From assembly GCA_013297885.1 (NCBI GenBank), contig JAAFIR010000020.1, positions 29,748-93,747 on the forward strand: a stretch of 64,000 nucleotides of DNA. Direction: 5' to 3'. The stretch comes from Leptospirales bacterium (GTDB lineage Bacteria; Spirochaetota; Leptospiria; Leptospirales; Leptospiraceae). The position numbers and the translations under genes are program-made. The notes below the pieces were generated by a model, which saw only the letters and a list, made by a program, of their open reading frames with translations, did not search any database and was not told where the DNA came from. Shown here in pieces: positions 57,031 to 64,000 of this stretch; positions within the stretch are counted from its first letter, which is position 1, and each line of letters starts with the position of its first letter.

Positions 57031-57456
57031 TTAGATGTCTCCACTAAGCTTCGATAATTCGTCCTTATAAACTGCATCTAAGATTCCATTGATAAAAGAA
57101 ACTGAAGATTCAGTTTCAAATTCTCTAGTGAGTTCAAGTGCTTCATTGATAATCACTAAAGCTGGAATATCTCTTTGGTTAATAATGCTATAAATTGATA
57201 ATCTCAAAATACAACGATTGACCACAGAAATTCTTTGGAAGTCCCAATTTACAGAATAGGTCTTAATAATATTATCGAGTACTTCCCAATTTTTCACTAC
57301 ACCTTTAATTAATTTAGTTGCTAATTCTTTTTCTTCTTCCAAAATCACTTTATCGTACCAGCTAAAAGAAAGTGCATCTGATATATTAACACTTGTTAAA
57401 TCAATTTGATATAAGGCTTGCATAGCTATTACTCTAGCTTTATGTCTAGATGCCAT
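57031..57456 (-). CDS. nusB: Transcription antitermination factor NusB
   Basis: The 141-residue helical protein begins ASRHKARVIAMQALYQID and ends ALVIINEALELTREF followed by SVSFINGILDAV, the standard NusB pattern. With NusE it binds boxA RNA during rRNA transcription. It overlaps ribH by one base, an arrangement found in many bacteria. Confidence 0.95.
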   Translation of the reverse strand: MASRHKARVIAMQALYQIDLTSVNISDALSFSWYDKVILEEEKELATKLIKGVVKNWEVLDNIIKTYSVNWDFQRISVVNRCILRLSIYSIINQRDIPALVIINEALELTREFETESSVSFINGILDAVYKDELSKLSGDI

Positions 57457-57923
57457 TAGGTAATTTTCCTCATTACATTTACCATCTCAATTGCTGTTGT
57501 TGCAGCTTCAAAACCTTTGTTTCCAGCTTTTGTTCCAGCTCTTTCAATTGCTTGTTCAATTGTATCAGTTGTTAATACTCCAAATATAACAGGAATTTGA
57601 TTTGCAACAGCTACAGCTCCAATTCGAGAAGACTCCCCTGCTACAAAATCAAAATGAGCTGTGGAGCCTTTTATAACTGCTCCAAGACAAATAATTGCAT
57701 CAAATTTTTTTTGTTTTGCTAATATTTCTGAAACTACTGGTATTTCATATGCTCCGGGGACTCGAATTATTAAAACGTCTTTTTCTAAAACTCCATGCCT
57801 TTCTAAAGAATCCAATGCCCCTTTTAATAAACTTTCTGTTATAAATTCATTAAAGCGAGAAACAATGATAGCGTGTTTTTGATTCTCTCCTGATAAATTT
57901 CCTTTAATTTCTTTTGGATTCAT
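57456..57923 (-). CDS. ribH: 6,7-dimethyl-8-ribityllumazine synthase
   Basis: The 155-residue protein has [44 protein letters not shown] (with the catalytic His) and [23 protein letters not shown]. This is the full set of lumazine synthase motifs. It makes the direct precursor of riboflavin. It heads the run ribH-nusB-TPR-HEAT-DUF2079. Other riboflavin genes are not in the window. Confidence 0.96.
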   Translation of the reverse strand: MNPKEIKGNLSGENQKHAIIVSRFNEFITESLLKGALDSLERHGVLEKDVLIIRVPGAYEIPVVSEILAKQKKFDAIICLGAVIKGSTAHFDFVAGESSRIGAVAVANQIPVIFGVLTTDTIEQAIERAGTKAGNKGFEAATTAIEMVNVMRKIT

Positions 57924-58182
57924 GATTCAATTTATTCCTTAATATACTAAAATCTAAGTTTTTCAGAATTAGCCCATTAGCAAGTTAAATTAAATTTCAG
58001 AACTTTAGTAAAAGTATTTAGGCGAACTTTTTTCTACAGAAAAGAAATTTGCTTCTCAAAAAAAACAACAAATTCTTAGAGAGGGGAAACATTCTGAATT
58101 CCTTGTTCCGTTTTAAAAAACTGCTTTTTAAATGAATTAAATTCTAAATTATGGAATTATACTATATTGAAGTGAGTCCTTT
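57924..58182. other. Divergent spacer between ribH and carboxylase genes
   Basis: A single block, ATTTAGGCGAACTTTTTT at 58017-58034, resembles the left border of the structured repeat. The rest of the framework and any closing stem are missing, so I do not call it a copy; it may be a remnant. No gene, and no promoter clear enough to call on either side. Confidence 0.35.
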
Positions 58183-59823
58183 ATGGAAAATATTTCTTTT
58201 GAAAATCCATTAAAAACCAAATTTTCTGAATCTGCTAAAAGTGGAATTTATGAAGATGCAATTAAACTTGGTGAAGAGTTAATTAGCAAACAATATGTCG
58301 GCGGTGGAACTGATAGAATTTTAGTTCAACATTCCAAAGATAGAATGACTGTTTGGGAAAGAATCAAAGTCCTCACTGATAAAGAACCAAATATATACTA
58401 CCAAAACTGGGGAGCTGGACTTGACGGAGCTTCTCTCATCACTGGAATTTTAAATATCAATGGAAGAGATGTTGCACTCTATGGACATGATTTTACACTT
58501 CGAGCAGGATCCATGGATGCCACAAATGGAAACAAACTTGCAAGACTCATTCGCATGGCAGGTGAACACGGAATTCCATTAATTGGAATGAATGATTCAG
58601 CTGGTGCATATGTTCCTGCTGGAGTTGGGGGACTAGACGGATATTCAGAAGCATTTACTGCACTCCGAAAAATTTCTGGTGTTGTGCCTTCAATAATGCT
58701 TATGTTTGGATTTAACGCTGGTGGAGGTTCATACTTACCTCGTCAAGGCTCGTTTATGATCCAGTGCAATGAAACTTTTTTTGGTCTCACTGGTCCGGGT
58801 GTTGTTAAATCGGTGTTAGGTGAAGATGTATCTGCTGATGATCTTGGTGGACCAAAAGTTCATGGACAATCTGGTGTTGTGGATTTAGTTACACCAGATG
58901 AATTTGGCTCGCTAAAAACTGCACTTCGTTTGCTTTCTTATTTACCAGATAATAATTCAGTATCAGCTCCATTTTACAAAACATCTGATCCAATTGATCG
59001 TTTTACTTATGAAGAAGATATTTTATTTAAAAAAACTTTTAACTCTCCAACTGGAATGAACACTCCATTTGACATTACTTTGTATTTACAACAAATTTGT
59101 GACCATGGTGCTTTTTTTGAACTACAACCCCAACGTGCTAGAAATATCATCACTGCATTTGGACGAATTGGAGGAAATGTAGTTGCGTTTCTTGCAAATA
59201 ATTCTGCTGTTAGCTCAGGTCAAATTGATATTGCTGCTGCGAGAAAAGGCACAAGATTTATTCGCTTTGCAAATCTATATAATATTCCAGTAATTTTTTT
59301 AGAAGACACAACAGGATTTTTACCAGGTAAAGAGCAAGAAGCAAATGGAATTGTTCTTGAAGGTAGAAAACTTTTAGATTCCATTATTGATCTTCGCACA
59401 CCTCGTATAACATTTATTATCCGTAACGCATTTGGTGGAGCTTATGCAACTTGGAATTCTTATCACACTGGAGCTTCAGTTGTATACACTTTACCAACTG
59501 CAAGAATTGCAGTAATGGGTCCTGCTGGAAAAGATTATGTTTACAAAGATGAAGTTTCTAAACTTGCAAAAGCATATGCTGAGAACGTAAAAAAAGGAAT
59601 GCCTGAAGATGAAGCAAAAAAACTTAGAGATTCAGAGCTTGCAAAAATTTCTCAGAAATATGAAAAAGAATTAATGAATCCAAAAGAAGCACTTTCTCTT
59701 GGTTCAGTTTCGTCTGTGGTAATGCCCGGAACAAGCAGAAAAGTTCTTGGGAATAGTTTAAATTATTTAATGAGCAAATACAAACCATCTGCTCTATCTG
59801 GTGTTCAAAGGGAGTTTGAATAA
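58183..59823 (+). CDS. Acyl-CoA carboxylase carboxyltransferase (beta) subunit
   Basis: The 546-residue crotonase-fold protein has [33 protein letters not shown] (CoA-binding oxyanion site), a second half with [19 protein letters not shown] and [13 protein letters not shown]. It belongs to the fused beta-type carboxyltransferases of propionyl-, acetyl- or methylcrotonyl-CoA carboxylase. It transfers carboxyl from biotin to an acyl-CoA. Its stop shares one base with the next start. Substrate cannot be fixed by inspection; propionyl-CoA or acetyl-CoA are most likely. Confidence 0.9.
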   Translation: MENISFENPLKTKFSESAKSGIYEDAIKLGEELISKQYVGGGTDRILVQHSKDRMTVWERIKVLTDKEPNIYYQNWGAGLDGASLITGILNINGRDVALYGHDFTLRAGSMDATNGNKLARLIRMAGEHGIPLIGMNDSAGAYVPAGVGGLDGYSEAFTALRKISGVVPSIMLMFGFNAGGGSYLPRQGSFMIQCNETFFGLTGPGVVKSVLGEDVSADDLGGPKVHGQSGVVDLVTPDEFGSLKTALRLLSYLPDNNSVSAPFYKTSDPIDRFTYEEDILFKKTFNSPTGMNTPFDITLYLQQICDHGAFFELQPQRARNIITAFGRIGGNVVAFLANNSAVSSGQIDIAAARKGTRFIRFANLYNIPVIFLEDTTGFLPGKEQEANGIVLEGRKLLDSIIDLRTPRITFIIRNAFGGAYATWNSYHTGASVVYTLPTARIAVMGPAGKDYVYKDEVSKLAKAYAENVKKGMPEDEAKKLRDSELAKISQKYEKELMNPKEALSLGSVSSVVMPGTSRKVLGNSLNYLMSKYKPSALSGVQREFE

Positions 59824-62570
59824 TGTTTTTTCAAAATAAAGAAATGAAATTTAGCGAATCTAGTTCTGAATGGGTGAAGTCATTTGATGTTAGCTCAATT
59901 AAATGTTTAATAGTATGTCGTGGTCCTGTTAGAAAAGAAGCAATGGAAGTATTTGATACTATCGGCATTCGAGAGTATGGAATTTTATTATCTGAAAAAG
60001 ATTCTATTGTATATCCAATGGCTCTTGCTCCTGAACTAAGAGATTTTAGATTTATTCATAATGTTCACCGTATCCAAGATTATATGGGTGCTGGAAAAGA
60101 AGAAAAAGAAAAAATCATGCACCAAATTATTGATATTGCTTCTTCAAATGGTTATACTCATATTTTTGCTGGTTATGGTTTTATGGCTGAAGATGCAGAC
60201 TTTATCGAAGCAATTGAAAAATCTGGTGTAACATTTATGGGACCAGCTTCATCTGTTGCACGCCAAGCTGGAGCAAAAGATGCTGCAAAAATTATTGCAA
60301 GAAAATTAAACGTATCTGTAACTCCTGGTATTGATAATATCACTGCTCTCGCACTTGTTTCAAAAGTAAAAGACCAAGCAGGACTTGAAAAATTAGCAAA
60401 AGAGAATTCGCTAAATTTCAATTTTGATTCCGCTTTAACACTAGAAGAAAACGCAGACAAACTTCTCAATCTTGGTTATGAAAAATCTTTGGATTTGGTT
60501 TCTATTGAAGACTTGCAAGTGGAAGCAGAAAAACAATCTGATGAAATTTGGAAAAAATATTCCAAAAACAGAATTCGTTTTAAATACATCGGAGGTGGTG
60601 GTGGAAAAGGGCAGAGAGTAATTAAAGAAAAATCTGAAATCAAATCTGCAGTGATGGAAATTTTAGCTGAATCAAAAGTTACTTCAGTTGGTTCTAATAG
60701 AAATTTTTTAATTGAGTTAAATATTGAAAATACTCGTCATAACGAAATCCAATTAGTTGGTAACGGTGAGTGGTCACTTGCACTTGGTGGAAGAGATTGT
60801 TCACTTCAAATGCACGAACAAAAACTTTTAGAAATTTCAAATACTAAAGAATTATTAGAACAAGAAATTGCAAATTCCACTGGCAACCAAGATCGAATAA
60901 AAACCATTCAAGGTGATTTAAAAGTTCTAAATGAAATGGAAGAGCAATCTGAAAAATTTGGAAAAGCAGTTGGTCTTGATTCAGTTTCAACATTTGAATC
61001 CATAGTGGAAGGAACAAATCATTTCTTTATGGAAATGAACACTAGAATCCAAGTAGAACATAGAGTAACTGAAATGGCATACAAATTAAAATTTGTAAAT
61101 CCATCTGACAGCTCTGATTTTTTTATTGTAGAAAGTTTAATTGAAACCATGGCAATTCTTTCAGTGCACAAAAAACGTGTTCCAAAACCAGAAAGAATTT
61201 TACGAAATGTTTCAGGAGCTGAAGTTAGAGTAAACGCTACTAACCAAAGTTTACAACCTCATGCAGGTGGACTCATCCAAAATTGGTCAAAGCCAACTGA
61301 GTTTGAAATTAGAGATGACCAAGGAATTGGAATTAGAAATCCAGACACCAACCTTTTTATTCATTATAGACTAGCAGGTGCTTATGATTCGAATATTGCA
61401 CTTTTAGTTTCTTATGGTGAATCTAGAAAACAAACTCTAGAAAGACTTTCTGATATAATCAAAACAACTGAGTTACGTGGACAAGATCTTCAAACAAATA
61501 TGCCCGTGCATTATGGTTTGATCAATTGGATACTTGGTCATGATGTAATGTTTAAACCAAACACAAAATTTATGTTGTCTTATTTATCTGCAGTTGGCTC
61601 TTTAAATTCTATTCTAAAAGATATTGATGTGGATATTTTGTGGACTGAAAATTTAAAAAAGCTTTCTAAGGAAAATCCAAACACTGCAAAATTTTTAGCA
61701 AAAAAATTAACTTTAATCACTAGACCAATCAAAAAACTTTTTGAAAACTCTCATGTGCTTTCTGGTTTCTTGGGATTATACAATAACAAGTCTTGGAAAA
61801 TTGTAAATGAGAAAGTAGAGTTCTTAAAAAATCCAATTTATATTTTAGATGATCTTTACACTTATTTGAATTTAGAAGACGCACCAAATAAATTTCCATC
61901 TGAAAAAATTTGGGATCATGATTCTGAAATTTTAAAAAATGCACTTGAGTTTTATTTTGAATTTGATAATATCATCGGAACAAATAATTTTTCGGAAATT
62001 GAAAAATCTCTTTCTAGTTCATCATCTCCAAGTCCAAAAATTTCTGCAGATGTTTTTGAAAAATGTAAAGCATCTCATACAGGATTTCAACTTGGTCTGG
62101 AACTTCTCAAGATCATTCCAATGATTGGAGTTAAATCTCATTTTTTCAAAATGGGAATTGATTCTGAACTCAATCCAGTTGTGCCAGAAGAATTTACAAA
62201 TGCTGAAAACCAGAACAAGCTTATCAAAGGTCTAAACCCTCCACCAAAAGCAAAGTCTGATGAAATCATTGCACCAATGGGTGGAATGTTTTATTCTAAA
62301 GAAGCTCCAAATTTACCTAACTTGATAAAAGTGGGAGATCATTTTAGTGCAGGTCAACCTTTATTCATCATCGAAGTGATGAAAATGTTTAATAAAATTT
62401 CTGTTCCGTTTACAGGGACAATAGTAAAAAGTTTTCTAGAAGATTCTGACGGAAAAATTATTGGAAAAGGACAACCAATTTTTAAAATTCAACCAGATGA
62501 AATCATCAAAGAAGAATCTGAACAAGAAATTTTAGACCGTAAGAAAAAAGCTACACTTAGTATTTTATAG
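59823..62570 (+). CDS. Acyl-CoA carboxylase biotin carboxylase-carrier (alpha) subunit, unusually long
   Basis: The 915-residue protein has an N-terminal biotin carboxylase with YIGGGGGKGQRVI (ATP-grasp glycine loop), FFMEMNTRIQVEHRVTEM (catalytic Glu, Asn and Arg) and a C-terminal biotinyl domain with EVMKM (biotin on Lys854). Typical alpha subunits are near 650-700 residues. The surplus lies before the glycine loop (a charged helical insert around residues 185-250) and in a long middle domain (about 580-790). It is encoded directly after the beta subunit, so the two form one enzyme. Confidence 0.9.
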   Translation: MFFQNKEMKFSESSSEWVKSFDVSSIKCLIVCRGPVRKEAMEVFDTIGIREYGILLSEKDSIVYPMALAPELRDFRFIHNVHRIQDYMGAGKEEKEKIMHQIIDIASSNGYTHIFAGYGFMAEDADFIEAIEKSGVTFMGPASSVARQAGAKDAAKIIARKLNVSVTPGIDNITALALVSKVKDQAGLEKLAKENSLNFNFDSALTLEENADKLLNLGYEKSLDLVSIEDLQVEAEKQSDEIWKKYSKNRIRFKYIGGGGGKGQRVIKEKSEIKSAVMEILAESKVTSVGSNRNFLIELNIENTRHNEIQLVGNGEWSLALGGRDCSLQMHEQKLLEISNTKELLEQEIANSTGNQDRIKTIQGDLKVLNEMEEQSEKFGKAVGLDSVSTFESIVEGTNHFFMEMNTRIQVEHRVTEMAYKLKFVNPSDSSDFFIVESLIETMAILSVHKKRVPKPERILRNVSGAEVRVNATNQSLQPHAGGLIQNWSKPTEFEIRDDQGIGIRNPDTNLFIHYRLAGAYDSNIALLVSYGESRKQTLERLSDIIKTTELRGQDLQTNMPVHYGLINWILGHDVMFKPNTKFMLSYLSAVGSLNSILKDIDVDILWTENLKKLSKENPNTAKFLAKKLTLITRPIKKLFENSHVLSGFLGLYNNKSWKIVNEKVEFLKNPIYILDDLYTYLNLEDAPNKFPSEKIWDHDSEILKNALEFYFEFDNIIGTNNFSEIEKSLSSSSSPSPKISADVFEKCKASHTGFQLGLELLKIIPMIGVKSHFFKMGIDSELNPVVPEEFTNAENQNKLIKGLNPPPKAKSDEIIAPMGGMFYSKEAPNLPNLIKVGDHFSAGQPLFIIEVMKMFNKISVPFTGTIVKSFLEDSDGKIIGKGQPIFKIQPDEIIKEESEQEILDRKKKATLSIL

Positions 62571-62685
62571 TTGGGCGAATCGCCACTGCTCAAACGAGCG
62601 GCGACCGGGCTTTACGCTACTTCTGAATCCTCTGGCTGAAGTCATAGGATTCAGAAACGCTGCAATCCCTTTCGCTTGTGTTGGG
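62571..62685 (-). repeat. Structured intergenic repeat, copy L
   Basis: Reverse orientation, starting one base after the carboxylase stop. The closing stem is GCGAA 62575-62579 with TTCGC 62671-62675. The second stem is GGG 62607-62609 with CCC 62667-62669. Arm A is TCGCC 62580-62584 with GGCGA 62600-62604 plus an inner GCTC/GAGC. Arm B is a perfect 10-bp stem, TTCTGAATCC 62621-62630 with GGATTCAGAA 62647-62656. The right border GTGTTGGGAAATTTT (62678-62692) matches copy F. Confidence 0.9.
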
Positions 62686-62740
62686 AAATTTTTTATAATT
62701 TTAAATTCATTTTTATTTTTAAAAAGAATAAATATACTAT

Positions 62741-62968
62741 TTAGTAGTAATATAAATTATAATCACTTGCTTTTGCTTTTCTTTTAGTTCTAGCGGCATC
62801 TTGTTCACATCTAGTAGGAATAGGACTTGATGGTCCAGCAGTCAGTATTGCAAATAAATAACATTGCTGAATTGTTTTATCATATTGGGCATCTGGTGAG
62901 TTTTCTTTACTTGCACAGGAAATTGTGAAGAAAAGAATTATTAAAATTGTAATTCTAAGTTTAGTCAT
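62741..62968 (-). CDS. Small lipoprotein
   Basis: The 75-residue product has a clear signal, MTKLRITILIILFFTISC, with the lipobox at TISC followed by ASKEN. The mature part is about 57 residues with two further Cys (QQCYLF and TRCEQDAA), a basic stretch and a final YNLYYY. An AAAGGATAAAA ribosome site precedes the ATG on the minus strand. Short Cys-containing lipoproteins of this type are common in Leptospira and mostly uncharacterised. It is monocistronic. Confidence 0.72.
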   Translation of the reverse strand: MTKLRITILIILFFTISCASKENSPDAQYDKTIQQCYLFAILTAGPSSPIPTRCEQDAARTKRKAKASDYNLYYY

Positions 62969-63347
62969 ATTTTATCCTTTTTTTTCTATAACATTGTTTT
63001 TTTTAAATTAATAGTCAATAATAAAAATAATTCATAATATAAGATTTAATAATATATTTTTTAAAATTTATTTCATTTACAAATAAAGTTTTTCATTCAT
63101 TACAATTTAATAACTCATGTTACAAAAAATTAATTTCTAGAATATTTTTGTTTATTAAAGAGAATTACAAAGCGATTATTTACGAATAAATTAAAGAAGC
63201 CTGCTGCTGCAAGCTCTCTGCGAGGAGTTCCCAAAAACCTCAATTGAGCATGAAGTGAGTTAATAATACAGTTTGGAAACTATAAAAAAAACTTATCTTT
63301 AAAAAAAATCTCTTGTGAGTGTAAGAGATTTTTAGTCTATATTTCTT
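62969..63347. other. Divergent spacer upstream of phosphofructokinase
   Basis: The stretch is AT-rich to about 63170. A short GC-richer patch at 63195-63230 (CCTGCTGCTGCAAGCTCTCTGCGAGGAGTTCCC) slightly recalls the structured repeat but lacks its framework. CTCAATTGAG at 63239-63248 is a 10-base palindrome. The hairpin just before the phosphofructokinase start is listed separately. No gene or tRNA is present. Confidence 0.3.
63304..63333 (+). promoter_or_regulatory. Hairpin in the phosphofructokinase leader
   Basis: AAAAATCTCTT (63304-63314) and AAGAGATTTTT (63323-63333) form a perfect 11-bp stem with an 8-base loop, ending 14 bases before ATG 63348. With its T-run it is terminator-like, yet no plus-strand gene lies upstream. 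It could attenuate transcription or shield the ribosome-binding region (AAGAGA). Confidence 0.45.
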
Positions 63348-64000
63348 ATGAATACAAAAGTTGATACACTCGGTGAAAGAAAATTTACAAATCCTGCTGG
63401 TTATGAATTTTATCAAAAAGAAGAAGCAATAGTTTTATACCAAGCCACTTTTGATAACCCTGAATCTATTTCTAGTTCAGTTGGTTCAAGTCCAATTTAT
63501 TTTGAACAATCTGGTCCTTATGAAAAAATTTTTTTTAATCCTGAAAAAGTAACTGCAGGGATTGTAACTTGTGGAGGGCTTTGTCCAGGGCTAAATGATG
63601 TTATTCGAGGTTTAGTAATGGAACTTCATTATCGTTATAAGGTTCCCAAAATTTTAGGTTTTAAATATGGATTTGAAGGTTTAGTAAAAAAATTTAATCA
63701 TAAACCTATTCATTTGATACCTGATATGGTTTCTAATATTTCAAGAGATGGTGGATCAATTTTAGCATCTTCTAGAGGAAGCCAAGACATTAATGAGATG
63801 GTTGACTACCTCGGTCTTCATGGAGTTGATATTTTATTTTGTATTGGAGGAGATGGTACACTTAGAGCAGCAAATTTAATTTACCAAGAAATAAAAAAAC
63901 GTGGTGAAAAAATTTCCATCATAGGAATTCCAAAAACTATAGACAATGATATCAATATGATTCATAAAACTTTTGGATTTTCAACAGCATTTTCAGAAGC
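63348..64000 (+). CDS. 6-phosphofructokinase, spirochaete TP0108-like type (3' end outside window)
   Basis: The first 217 codons are visible, starting MNTKVDTLGERKFTNPAGYE. VTAGIVTCGGLCPGLNDVIRG binds nucleotide phosphate. CIGGDGTLRAANLI has Gly after GGD, as in ATP-using enzymes rather than the Asp of pyrophosphate-using ones. IPKTIDNDINM carries the Lys typical of the pyrophosphate and group-X families. This mixed signature with an N-terminal extension fits the TP0108-like long clade of spirochaetes. The phosphoryl donor is predicted to be ATP but should be treated as open. Confidence 0.9.
   Translation, partial: MNTKVDTLGERKFTNPAGYEFYQKEEAIVLYQATFDNPESISSSVGSSPIYFEQSGPYEKIFFNPEKVTAGIVTCGGLCPGLNDVIRGLVMELHYRYKVPKILGFKYGFEGLVKKFNHKPIHLIPDMVSNISRDGGSILASSRGSQDINEMVDYLGLHGVDILFCIGGDGTLRAANLIYQEIKKRGEKISIIGIPKTIDNDINMIHKTFGFSTAFSE

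Noticed and set aside
58017..58140. Possible further structured repeat in the ribH-carboxylase gap
   Set aside because: Only the left border GGCGAACTTTTTT is recognisable; no inner framework and no closing stem.
63171..63250. Possible structured repeat or tRNA-like patch before phosphofructokinase
   Set aside because: GC-richer sequence with GGAGTTCCC, but no conserved framework blocks, no cloverleaf and no CCA-type end.

Overview
The window is strongly AT-rich chromosomal DNA that looks like a spirochaete close to Leptospira. The main evidence is two paralogues of DUF1564, a family I know essentially from Leptospira. Supporting features are a very large Ser/Thr kinase-AAA-GAF-SpoIIE protein, many TPR and HEAT proteins, short spirochaete-style lipoproteins, and a spirochaete-type phosphofructokinase at the right edge. 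No rRNA, tRNA, CRISPR array, prophage or complete insertion sequence was seen. Genes lie in tight operons with frequent 1-4 base overlaps. Nearly all long spaces between operons carry members of one structured repeat family.

Layout. 1-4.0 kb: end of a DUF1566 protein, then mfd (-). 4.3-5.3 kb: MORN lipoprotein-like protein and a DinB/YfiT-type protein (+). 5.3-7.1 kb: a DUF1564 gene inside a degenerate repeat array. 7.1-12.3 kb (-): thioredoxin-like lipoprotein, glutamine amidotransferase, secA, DnaC-like ATPase, folK. 12.8-16.3 kb (+): peroxide-stress locus oxyR, ahpC, ahpF. 16.4-19.0 kb (-): ABC transporter pair, rppH, truncated globin. 19.1-24.9 kb (-): surface-glycan cluster (glycosyltransferase, asparagine synthase, methyltransferase, membrane transferase, UDP-sugar epimerase). 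25.1-30.2 kb (-): aa3-type cytochrome c oxidase with Sco1 and two small proteins. 30.5-35.6 kb: accessory zone with an orphan protein, a broken gene, the second DUF1564 gene, a gene remnant, an SH3-type lipoprotein and a VapBC-like pair. 35.6-40.0 kb (-): ruvC, CAAX-type M48 protease, two TPR proteins (one with a AAA domain). 40.4-49.2 kb (+): lipoprotein and a partner-switch signalling operon. 49.2-52.0 kb: thyX (-), then a GHKL ATPase and an Hpt protein (+). 52.0-57.9 kb (-): ribH, nusB, TPR, HEAT, DUF2079-like membrane protein. 58.2-62.6 kb (+): biotin-dependent acyl-CoA carboxylase. 62.7-64 kb: small lipoprotein (-) and the start of phosphofructokinase (+).

Two things stand out. First, about eleven copies of a 105-220 base intergenic element can fold as a three-way junction. 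Its framework is conserved, its two hairpin arms differ completely between copies, and its closing stems show several independent compensatory changes (GCGAA/TTCGC, GCAAA/TTTGC, GTGAA/TTCAC, GAGTT/AACTC, GCGATA/TATCGC; and GGG/CCC, GAG/CTC, GTG/CAC). Selection therefore appears to act on the fold, as RNA or single-stranded DNA. Second, the 41.5-49.2 kb operon looks like a SiaA-SiaB-SiaC phosphorylation switch, but its output gene is a GAF-class III nucleotide cyclase with adenylate-cyclase specificity residues, not the diguanylate cyclase of Pseudomonas.
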